This document shows positions 1 through 6,666 of a stretch of 64,000 nt of DNA, piece after piece. Both the position numbers and the translations under genes were made by a program. The notes under the pieces are model-generated. The model saw nothing but the letters and a program-made list of their open reading frames with translations. It searched no databases and was not told the origin of the DNA. Source of the DNA: JAEUIA01 sp038330085 (lineage in GTDB: Bacteria; Planctomycetota; UBA1135; GCA-002686595); assembly GCA_038330085.1 (NCBI GenBank), contig JBBQNP010000005.1, forward strand, positions 1 to 64,000, given 5' to 3'. Position 1 is the first letter of the stretch. The number at the start of each line of letters is the position of its first letter.

Positions 1-78
1 GTGTTGGGTTCACGCTTCGGGGTCGATACCCTACCCGTGCAGTTCGTCGAAAACCACGGCGGGCACGACCACCGCTGA
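1..78 (+). CDS. C-terminal end of an upstream gene (partial)
   Basis: Frame 1 is open from the window edge to a TGA at 76-78 and encodes about 25 residues ending in HGGHDHR. The stop overlaps the next start in a TGATG arrangement, which is typical of translationally coupled genes and is the main reason to believe it. The fragment is too short to assign a family. It could also be chance open frame. Confidence 0.4.
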   Translation: MLGSRFGVDTLPVQFVENHGGHDHR

Positions 79-1172
79 TGAGCCCGGCCCGAGAACGAAC
101 GCAGGTCGCCGACATACCGCCCACGCACGAGCTCGTGCAGCAGGTGCGGTCGGTGCTTCACGCAGGCGGTCTGGTGATCCTGCCGACCGAGACCGTGTAC
201 GGCATCGCCGCCCGCGCGGATTCGAAGGCTGCGATCGAGCGCCTGAACGCCGGAAAGGACCGCCCGCGCGACATGGGCTTCACGTGGCACGTCGGCAGTG
301 CGAGCGCCCTGATGCGCTTCGATCCGCTCTCGTCGATGGCGCGGCGGCTGGCTGCGCGCTACTGGCCCGGGCCGTTGACGCTCGTGCTGCCGGGTGTTCC
401 GAGCGGGCTCGAGTTCGCCGCGCGCGATGGTTGGACGGGCATCCGCATGCCCGCGCACCAGACGACGGCCGGGATCCTCGCGGCGCTCGATTTTCCCGTC
501 GTCATGACGAGCGCGAACCGGCACGGAGAACGACCCACATCGACGGCGGAGGAAGCCGAGGCCGCGTTCGGTCCGGGCGTGGACCTCGTCGTCGACGGTG
601 GTCCTTCGCGCCTGGCCGAATCGTCCAGCGTCTTGCGACTCGGCCGCGGCAAGTTCGAGCTCTTGCGCGAAGGCCTGTTCACGAGCGAGCAGTTGCGCGC
701 CGCCGCGGGATTGCGCATCGCGTTCGTGTGCACGGGCAACACGTGCCGTAGCCCGATGGCGGAAGCGCTCGCGCGCGAGCTCTTGTCGAAGCGCCTGCAG
801 ACGCCGATCCAAAAGCTCGGCGACTCCGGTTTCGCGCTGCAGTCGATGGGCGTGTCCGCCTCGCCGGGCGCCAGCGCAGCGAAGCTCGCGATCGAGGTGC
901 TCGCCGAGGACGGCGTCGACCTCGCCGACCATCGGGCACGCACGGCGACGCTCGAAGAAGTCCTGCGCCTCGACCGCGTCTACGGGATGACGCGCTCGCA
1001 CGTGGACGAGCTACGGCGACTGTTGCCGCCCGGGAAGGACAAGCACGTGCAGATGCTCGATCCGCTAGGCGACGACATCCCCGATCCGATCGGCGGAGGC
1101 CGGGCTGAGTACGTGTCGGCGGCGAAGCTCATCCGCACGGCGATCGAAGCACGATTGGACGACTGGGCCTGA
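78..1172 (+). CDS. TsaC/YrdC-type threonylcarbamoyl-AMP synthase fused to a low-molecular-weight phosphatase
   Basis: A two-domain protein of 364 aa. Residues about 15-205 are a YrdC/Sua5 domain (LPTETVYGIAA near 35-45, MTSAN near 143-147), which makes threonylcarbamoyl-AMP for the t6A37 modification of tRNAs. Residues about 212-364 are a low-molecular-weight phosphatase with P-loop CTGNTCRS (nucleophile C218, R224) and a DPIGG motif (general-acid Asp near 336). Thr at 222 inside the P-loop is the residue found in YwlE-type protein-arginine phosphatases, so pArg is a possible substrate; that is inference. In Bacillus the ywlC (TsaC) and ywlE genes lie close together, so the fusion fits known neighbours. 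The ATG overlaps the preceding stop by one base. Confidence 0.9.
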   Translation: MSPARERTQVADIPPTHELVQQVRSVLHAGGLVILPTETVYGIAARADSKAAIERLNAGKDRPRDMGFTWHVGSASALMRFDPLSSMARRLAARYWPGPLTLVLPGVPSGLEFAARDGWTGIRMPAHQTTAGILAALDFPVVMTSANRHGERPTSTAEEAEAAFGPGVDLVVDGGPSRLAESSSVLRLGRGKFELLREGLFTSEQLRAAAGLRIAFVCTGNTCRSPMAEALARELLSKRLQTPIQKLGDSGFALQSMGVSASPGASAAKLAIEVLAEDGVDLADHRARTATLEEVLRLDRVYGMTRSHVDELRRLLPPGKDKHVQMLDPLGDDIPDPIGGGRAEYVSAAKLIRTAIEARLDDWA

Positions 1173-1174
1173 AC

Positions 1175-1197
1175 GGTACGGAGGCAGCCTCCGTACC
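1175..1197. terminator. Perfect palindrome between convergent genes, likely bidirectional terminator or dispersed repeat
   Basis: Arms GGTACGGAGG (1175-1184) and CCTCCGTACC (1188-1197) are perfect complements around a 3-base centre. It starts 3 bases after the stop of the fusion gene and lies before the end of the convergent minus-strand gene, the usual place for a terminator. There is no T-run. An 18-base core (1177-1194) recurs identically at 30003-30020, so it may be a copy of a repeat family rather than a dedicated terminator. Confidence 0.55.
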
Positions 1198-1307
1198 GCT
1201 GATCAGCACCGTACCGTTCAGTGCTGCTTCGTGAGCCAGATCAAGAACTTGCCCTCGAGCGTGTCCTTGTCCGCGCCGGGCCCCGACAGCGAGGCACCCT
1301 CGTAGAC

Positions 1308-2669
1308 CTATTTGAACACCGACTCGAAATCGCCGGTCATGGCCGGATCCGCGAGCTTCTGCAGCAACACCGCGAACTTCTCGCGCGAGGCCTTCTCGCT
1401 GGCCTGTGACTTCGTCTGCAGCCAGTAGATGAACGCACTCTTGTACGCGCGGAAGAACTCGGCGTAGTCACCGACGAACTGCGCGGCAGGCGCCTTCGCG
1501 TCAGCGCTGAGGAATGGTGCGACCGCGGGCCACTTGTCCCCTCCGCTGTCGGAGCGGATCGAGAAGGTCGAGTTCTTCTGCTTGATGTCCTTGGCGAGCT
1601 TGCTGCCTTCGGTCTGCGCACCGCGGAGCGTGCCGATGAAATGGTCCTTGCCGCCGCCCTCGCGCCACTTCGTCTCGGCCGAGTTCTTGGCCAGCATCCC
1701 ACCCTCGGACTGTCCGCCGGCGACGAACACCGAGCGCGCGCCGGTGACCTTCGAACGCGTGTCGCCGTCGATGCGCGTGCGCACCTCGCCGTACACGTCG
1801 ACGACGAGGTTCATCGACAAGCCGCCCAGGAACGGACCGGGCACCTTCTCGGCGTAGTGTGCGGCGAGGAGCGAGTTGGTGGCCAGCTGCGCGACCTGCT
1901 GTTGGAGGAGCTCGCTCATCGAAGAGCCCGTCGTGTAGTCGTCGGGCTTGCGGCCGGTCCCGGCGTACTCGAGCGCGATCACCTGATCTTCGACGACGAA
2001 GCACTGCGTCCAATCCGGCACGCTGTCGAGCCAGAACAGTCCGCGCTGATCCGGGTTGATCCAGCCGTAGAAGAAGATGAACCCCGCGAACTCCTTGCGC
2101 GAAGGCGTGAGGATCAACCGCACGGGAGCCGTCGGAGCATGCGCCGCGCCGAAGCCCGCGCCGCTGCACAAGGCATCGAACACGCGCTTCGAAGCCTGCT
2201 GCACCGCCTCCGGCGCATTCAACAGCTTCGCGAGGTCGGGTTCGGGCTGCTCCTTCGCGCGCGCCAGCGTCGGCGCCTTCCACGACTTGACCCAACCGTC
2301 GAGGACCTTGAGGTCCTCGCGCAAGCTCTTCTGATCGCCCCCCGCAGGCGCCATCCAGTCGAGCCACTTCTCCTGAGCAGCGAGCATCGCTTGCACGCTC
2401 GCGCGCATGTCGTCGCCGCGCTTGTCGAGGTCGGCGCGCGGGAAGCGCACGTCGAACGCGCCCAGGTCGAGGCGCACGAACGCCTTCGCGAGCACGTCCT
2501 CGTAGCTGAGCGCCTCCGGCTTGGAGGCGTCCAGCCCGTTCGCGGTGACGAAGTCCTTGGCGATCTGCTCGTAGGGCAACGTCGCTTTGGGCGTGTCGGC
2601 TGCGAACGCTGACGGCGTGGCGAGCGTGGTCGTGAGCACGAGCGCGAGGAGCGGCGTGAGGATGCGCAT
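1308..2669 (-). CDS. Secreted protein of unknown function
   Basis: A 453-aa product if started at the ATG at 2669, where MRILTPLLALVLTTTLATPS begins a classic Sec signal peptide with a probable AFA cleavage site near residue 23. The open frame runs further upstream to 2810, but that extension would bury the signal peptide, so I chose 2669. The mature part is soluble and mixed, with regions such as RLILTPSRKEFAGFIFFYGW and LGGLSMNLVVDVYGEVRTR. I recognise no catalytic motif. It converges with the phosphatase fusion and is followed upstream by the spermidine-synthase-like gene on the same strand. Probably periplasmic. Confidence 0.75.
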   Translation of the reverse strand: MRILTPLLALVLTTTLATPSAFAADTPKATLPYEQIAKDFVTANGLDASKPEALSYEDVLAKAFVRLDLGAFDVRFPRADLDKRGDDMRASVQAMLAAQEKWLDWMAPAGGDQKSLREDLKVLDGWVKSWKAPTLARAKEQPEPDLAKLLNAPEAVQQASKRVFDALCSGAGFGAAHAPTAPVRLILTPSRKEFAGFIFFYGWINPDQRGLFWLDSVPDWTQCFVVEDQVIALEYAGTGRKPDDYTTGSSMSELLQQQVAQLATNSLLAAHYAEKVPGPFLGGLSMNLVVDVYGEVRTRIDGDTRSKVTGARSVFVAGGQSEGGMLAKNSAETKWREGGGKDHFIGTLRGAQTEGSKLAKDIKQKNSTFSIRSDSGGDKWPAVAPFLSADAKAPAAQFVGDYAEFFRAYKSAFIYWLQTKSQASEKASREKFAVLLQKLADPAMTGDFESVFK

Positions 2670-2843
2670 GAAGGGTGGCAGTCTGGCGAGATCGATCTCG
2701 CGGCGTAGGCGTCCGAGCATCGTCGCGATGCCGGCCGGGCGGGGAAGCCGCCTCGCAGTCTGTGCGAAAGATCGGATCCGAACCAGGGGCCGATCTGGGC
2801 TTGAACGCAAGCCGAACAGGACCTGCGTCGTACCCGGGGTGCA

Positions 2844-5609
2844 TCATTGCAAGGGCATTGCGCTCCACTCGATTGCGCGCGCAATCGCTCGGGCCCAGGC
2901 TGCGTCCGAGAGACCCAGGCTGCGCGCGCGTGCGCCTTCGCTCGTCAAGGCAATGCGCGGACAACGCTGGAGCGCCTGAGCGAGCGCCTTCTTTGCATGG
3001 ACCTCATCCCCCGTTCGCTCGAGCGCCGCCGCGACGTAGAGGTCGACGTCGCCTCGCTCGGGCCGCTTCTCCTTCGCGGCGAGCAAAGCATCGAGAGCTT
3101 GCGTCGCATCGTGGAGACCCTTGGCCGAGGCCAGCCCCGACACGCCGCGGCGCACGTCGTCGAGGAACGCCATCTCGTCGTCGAAGCGGACCAGCTCGGG
3201 ATCGCCGAAGAGATCGGCGCGCGCGCGACCAAGCCAGCCCTCGAGATCGGACGCGGCCGACGCGGGCCCCGGCACGCCGCGCAATTCAGCTTCCACCCAC
3301 GCCTGCGCGGCGCGTGCGCGACGCAGCGCGCGGACCCCCTCGATGCGTTGGGCTGCGGCCGCGTCGAGCTCGCGCATCCAACTCGCCGGCAGATCGTGAG
3401 GCAGGTCGAACAAGCGCTCCAGGTTGCGCGGCAAATCCGTGAGCAGATCGGCGCCGGCGCGCCGCGGAGAGAACACGATCCACGGGTCGGCATCGCGCAA
3501 GCTGCGCGTCGTCCCGGCGATCTTCTCCAGCGATCCGCACCAGCGCGCGGCGACGTCGCCGGCGTTCGAAAGACCGAGCCCAGACAGCGCGTCGTGCAGC
3601 GGCCCTGCAACCGACGTGAAGCGCGCGGGTGAGAGTTCGGGAGCACGCTCGCTCCCGATGAGCAGCACTTGCGTCCCGCTGAGCCACGCACCCGACCATT
3701 CGAACGACGACGCGAAGGCATCGAGCACGGCGTCGAACGTGCGCGGCTCCAGCGCGTGCGGCGGAACCCATTGGCACACGATTCCACCCGGCTTCAGTGC
3801 ACGCCGAGCCGTCGCGTAGAACTCACGCGTGTACAGGTACACCGCGAACGGCGAGTCGGGCAGCAGCGGCTCCATCGTGATCACGTCGTACGTCGCGCGC
3901 GCACGCGCCAACGTCGCGCGACCGTCGCCGAGCATCACGACGACTCGCGCGCGATCGTCGTGCTCGTCGAAGAGGCCGGGCAGACCCTCCGACAGAGCAC
4001 CGTGGTTCTTCTCGACGAAGTACGGCGCCGCCTCGACGACAGCCACCGAGATCTCGAGCACGTCGATGCGCGCGACCTCGAGATGTTGCGCGACCGCTCC
4101 GAGCGTGGTGCCCGTGCCCAGCGCGAGCACCGCGACGCGTTTCGGTGCGGGATGCAGGAGCAACGGCAGGTGACCGAGCGCTTCCATGTAGCGGTAGTCG
4201 CGGCCGGTTCCCGCGGCGCGGAACCCGTCCGTGAGGAGCGTGCGCTCGCCGAGGATGCCGTCGTCGACGACGGCGACGGTGAAGTCGCGGTCGTCGCGCA
4301 GGCTCAGCACGGAGAGCGCCGGGTTCGATAGCGGCGGCGAGGCGCGCGCCAGATTGGGACGCTGCGTCTCGTACCCGCACAACGCGCATGCCGCGAGCAC
4401 GGCGCTCGCAGCGACGAAGACGTCGCGACGCAGGTTGCGCTGCGCGGCGAGCGGCACTAGCGAGAGCAGCGCGAACGCGAGCCCGGTCGCGATCGCGGCC
4501 CACAGCCCGAAATGCGGCACTACGAGAAAGTGCACGAGCGGGATGCCGAGCAGCGCACCCCAGGATTCGTGCAACAGCAATCGGCCCAAGCGCTCGCCGC
4601 TGTCGCTCGCACCGCCCGTCGCCGCGTGGACGACCGGCACGATTGCGCCGAACGGGAGCAGCGCCGGCCCGCACAAGATCAGCGCGCGCACGAAGTACGA
4701 CGCGCTCGAGCTCGAACGCAGGAGCGGTGCCGCAACGAACGGCCACAACGAGGCGAACGCGCACGCGGCGATCAGCACGACGACACCGCGCGTTCCACGC
4801 GGCAACACGCGCGGCACGATCGCCGCACCCAGCGCGAGCGCGAGGAGCGACGCGCACAAGACGGCGTTCAAAGCGTTCTGCATGCCGCCCAACCACAGAA
4901 CGCCGAGGCGCAACGCGACCCATTCTCCGGCCGACATCCAGGCCGCGGTGAGCCCGATGATCCAGCACGCCGCGCGCAATTCGAGCGGTCGCGCCACGAG
5001 AGCGCGTGCAGCGGATGCGCTGTCGGACGAGGGTTCGCTCGCGTCCTTCGTGATGCTCGCGACTGCGATCGCGCCGGCGACCAACGCTGTTCCCGCTGCG
5101 ATCCACGCCGAGCTCATGCGTCCGAGCGCGCCGACGGAAACGTCCGCGATCAGGTACGCGCCGAGCAGCGAGCCGAACAGGTTGGCGCCGAACAGGCCGG
5201 CGACGCTGTCACGCTGGTGCGCGAGCAGGGGCAAGAATCCGCCCTGCAGGAAAGCGGTCGCCGCGATCGCGACGATCGCGAGCGGCAGGGCGACGGTCGC
5301 TCCCGCCAAACTGTCGCCGGCTTGGAGCACCGTCCACACCGCCAAGGGACCGACCAGCGCGAGCAGCAGACCGACGAGCGCAACCCGCGCTCTCACGCGC
5401 GACGTCGATCGGTCCACCACCCGGGAACCCAGCACCCACGCACCCCATGCCCAAGCGGACAACCACACCGCCAACCCGACAGCCGCCGAGCTTCCGTACC
5501 CGAGCGCCAGTCCGCTGGAAGAGACGAGCAGGCTCTCGAATGCGAGCCCCGACGCCCCGGCCAGGAACGCGGCCGACAGTGCCGCCGCGCCCCCTCTAAC
5601 GCCGCGCAT
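2844..5609 (-). CDS. Multi-spanning membrane protein with spermidine-synthase-like methyltransferase fold domain
   Basis: 921 aa. The first roughly 400 residues are a series of hydrophobic helices. A Rossmann-type spermidine synthase domain follows: a GTGTTLG nucleotide-binding loop near residue 500, an acidic LEIS strand end, LGDGRA, and MEPLLPDSPFAVYLYTREF near 570-590. The C-terminal about 80 residues resemble a TPR pair (YVAAALERTGDEVHAKKALA). Membrane-fused spermidine-synthase-like proteins are a known family, but substrate and product are usually unknown, so true polyamine synthesis should not be assumed. Its ATG lies 14 bases inside the end of the ptsN-like gene, suggesting co-transcription with it. 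Confidence 0.8.
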   Translation of the reverse strand: MRGVRGGAAALSAAFLAGASGLAFESLLVSSSGLALGYGSSAAVGLAVWLSAWAWGAWVLGSRVVDRSTSRVRARVALVGLLLALVGPLAVWTVLQAGDSLAGATVALPLAIVAIAATAFLQGGFLPLLAHQRDSVAGLFGANLFGSLLGAYLIADVSVGALGRMSSAWIAAGTALVAGAIAVASITKDASEPSSDSASAARALVARPLELRAACWIIGLTAAWMSAGEWVALRLGVLWLGGMQNALNAVLCASLLALALGAAIVPRVLPRGTRGVVVLIAACAFASLWPFVAAPLLRSSSSASYFVRALILCGPALLPFGAIVPVVHAATGGASDSGERLGRLLLHESWGALLGIPLVHFLVVPHFGLWAAIATGLAFALLSLVPLAAQRNLRRDVFVAASAVLAACALCGYETQRPNLARASPPLSNPALSVLSLRDDRDFTVAVVDDGILGERTLLTDGFRAAGTGRDYRYMEALGHLPLLLHPAPKRVAVLALGTGTTLGAVAQHLEVARIDVLEISVAVVEAAPYFVEKNHGALSEGLPGLFDEHDDRARVVVMLGDGRATLARARATYDVITMEPLLPDSPFAVYLYTREFYATARRALKPGGIVCQWVPPHALEPRTFDAVLDAFASSFEWSGAWLSGTQVLLIGSERAPELSPARFTSVAGPLHDALSGLGLSNAGDVAARWCGSLEKIAGTTRSLRDADPWIVFSPRRAGADLLTDLPRNLERLFDLPHDLPASWMRELDAAAAQRIEGVRALRRARAAQAWVEAELRGVPGPASAASDLEGWLGRARADLFGDPELVRFDDEMAFLDDVRRGVSGLASAKGLHDATQALDALLAAKEKRPERGDVDLYVAAALERTGDEVHAKKALAQALQRCPRIALTSEGARARSLGLSDAAWARAIARAIEWSAMPLQ

Positions 5610-6069
5610 CCCCTTCCGACAACGTCGCCCAGGCCTGCTCGCTCGTGCGCGCGGCGATGAGCTGCTCGCGGACGGTGTCCCTGCCCAGGACCCGTGCGAT
5701 GTCGGCCAGGGTGCGGATGTGCAGGAGCTTCTGCGCGCGCGGGATCACGAGCAAGACGACGATGCGCGTCGGTCGGCCGTCGATGCTCTCGAACGTGAGG
5801 CCGTGCTCGGTCCCGACGACCCCCAAGCAGGCGACCACCGTCTCGACGCCGTCGACCGCCGCGTGCGGGATCGCGATGCCGTGCTCCATGCCGGTCGACA
5901 TGGAGCGTTCGCGGGCCATGACCGCCTCAACGATCGTGTTGCGCGCTTCCGGCCGCAGGCGCCCGCGCGCCACCAGATGATCGACGAGCTTGGCGATCGC
6001 GTCCCACTTGTCGGCGGGGGCGAAGTCCACGAGCACGTCCTCGGGCGAGAAGAGTTCGCTGAGGCGCAT
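5596..6069 (-). CDS. ptsN: PtsN-like EIIA (PTS nitrogen-regulatory IIA domain)
   Basis: 157 aa, one EIIA domain of the mannitol/fructose/Ntr class. The phosphorylatable His is H69 in GIAIPHA, the family signature. The stand-alone domain without IIB or IIC fits a regulatory PtsN rather than a sugar transporter. No ptsP or npr gene is present nearby. The 3' end overlaps the start of the spermidine-synthase-like membrane protein by 14 bases, so the two are probably translated from one message. The region upstream (6070-6300) is rich in short repeats. Confidence 0.85.
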   Translation of the reverse strand: MRLSELFSPEDVLVDFAPADKWDAIAKLVDHLVARGRLRPEARNTIVEAVMARERSMSTGMEHGIAIPHAAVDGVETVVACLGVVGTEHGLTFESIDGRPTRIVVLLVIPRAQKLLHIRTLADIARVLGRDTVREQLIAARTSEQAWATLSEGDARR

Positions 6070-6120
6070 GGGGGGCAGAGGAGGATAGCGAGCGGGGTGA
6101 GTGCAGGGAATGGCACGGGG

Positions 6121-6193
6121 GCGTGCTTTCGGTTCTGGGGCGCGCTTTTGATTCTGGAGCGCGCTTTCGGACTGGAGCGCGCTTTCGCGCGAC
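6121..6193. repeat. Degenerate ~19-bp tandem repeat, four units
   Basis: Units at 6121-6139, 6140-6158, 6159-6176 and 6177-6193 share GCGCGCTTTCGG..CTGGA. The array sits in the 462-base gap between ptsN and the secretion operon. Only the first part of each unit is well conserved. Confidence 0.7.
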
Positions 6194-6260
6194 CAGCTGT
6201 GGAGGCAGTGTGGGATCGATCCGGTTCATCCCAGTCACCCCGTCCGAAGACACGGACCCT

Positions 6261-6298
6261 TGGGCCTGACATCTCCCAGTGGGCCTGACACCGACCCG
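6261..6298. repeat. 19-bp direct repeat, two units
   Basis: TGGGCCTGACA begins both units (6261-6279 and 6280-6298); the second continues ACACCGACCCG. The GCCTGACACC string is close to the complement of GTGTCAGGCACC at 27751, so it may belong to the same dispersed family. The rest of 6299-6465 shows no gene that I can support. Confidence 0.55.
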
Positions 6299-6465
6299 TG
6301 ACTCACTCCTTCCGACAGGTTTGGCGCGTTCATGCCGACGGATGACCCTGCAGTTCCCCTCTCAGAGCATCCATGTCCCTGTCGCATGCAGGGAAGATCG
6401 ATCCACCGCAGTCGTAGTTGGTCGCTCGGCCTTCCCAGTTGGAAGGACTTTCCCTTTCAGCCCGT

Positions 6466-6494
6466 TTGACTCCCCGCACACCCGTTCCTAGAGT
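6466..6494 (+). promoter_or_regulatory. Probable sigma70-type promoter of the type II secretion operon
   Basis: TTGACT at 6466-6471, a 17-base spacer, and TAGAGT at 6489-6494. The -35 matches consensus in five of six positions and the -10 in four of six. It would start transcription near 6500, about 30 bases before a leader ORF with a strong ribosome binding site. It was found by eye, with no experimental support. Confidence 0.5.
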
Positions 6495-6531
6495 GCGCCA
6501 CGACCCACACCTCGAGCGAAGGATCTAACTC

Positions 6532-6666
6532 ATGCAGCTTCAACGGGTTGGATCACCCAAGCCGGCCTTGCTCACGGCCACCCGAACCGCTCGGCCTGCC
6601 CTCGCTCTCCAAACTTCGCCGCTCCAAACTTCGCCTCTCCAAACTTCACCGTTGGGATGCTCATGA
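6532..6666 (+). CDS. 44-codon leader ORF overlapping the secretin start
   Basis: ATG at 6532 is preceded by GAAGGA (6518-6523) at 8-base spacing, the best ribosome binding site in this region. The ORF reads MQLQRVGSPKPALL... and contains LQTSP three times in tandem, encoded by a 15-bp repeat at 6607-6651. It ends CS-stop at 6664-6666, so it overlaps the secretin start (6657) by 10 bases in another frame. The secretin ATG itself has no Shine-Dalgarno sequence. The arrangement fits translational coupling or attenuation by a leader peptide. It could also be untranslated or reflect a frameshift in the assembly. Confidence 0.45.
   Translation: MQLQRVGSPKPALLTATRTARPALALQTSPLQTSPLQTSPLGCS
6607..6651 (+). 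repeat. 15-bp tandem repeat, three units
   Basis: Units CTCCAAACTTCGCCG (6607-6621), then 6622-6636 and 6637-6651 with one or two changes each. The period is five codons, giving LQTSP three times in the leader ORF frame. Confidence 0.8.
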
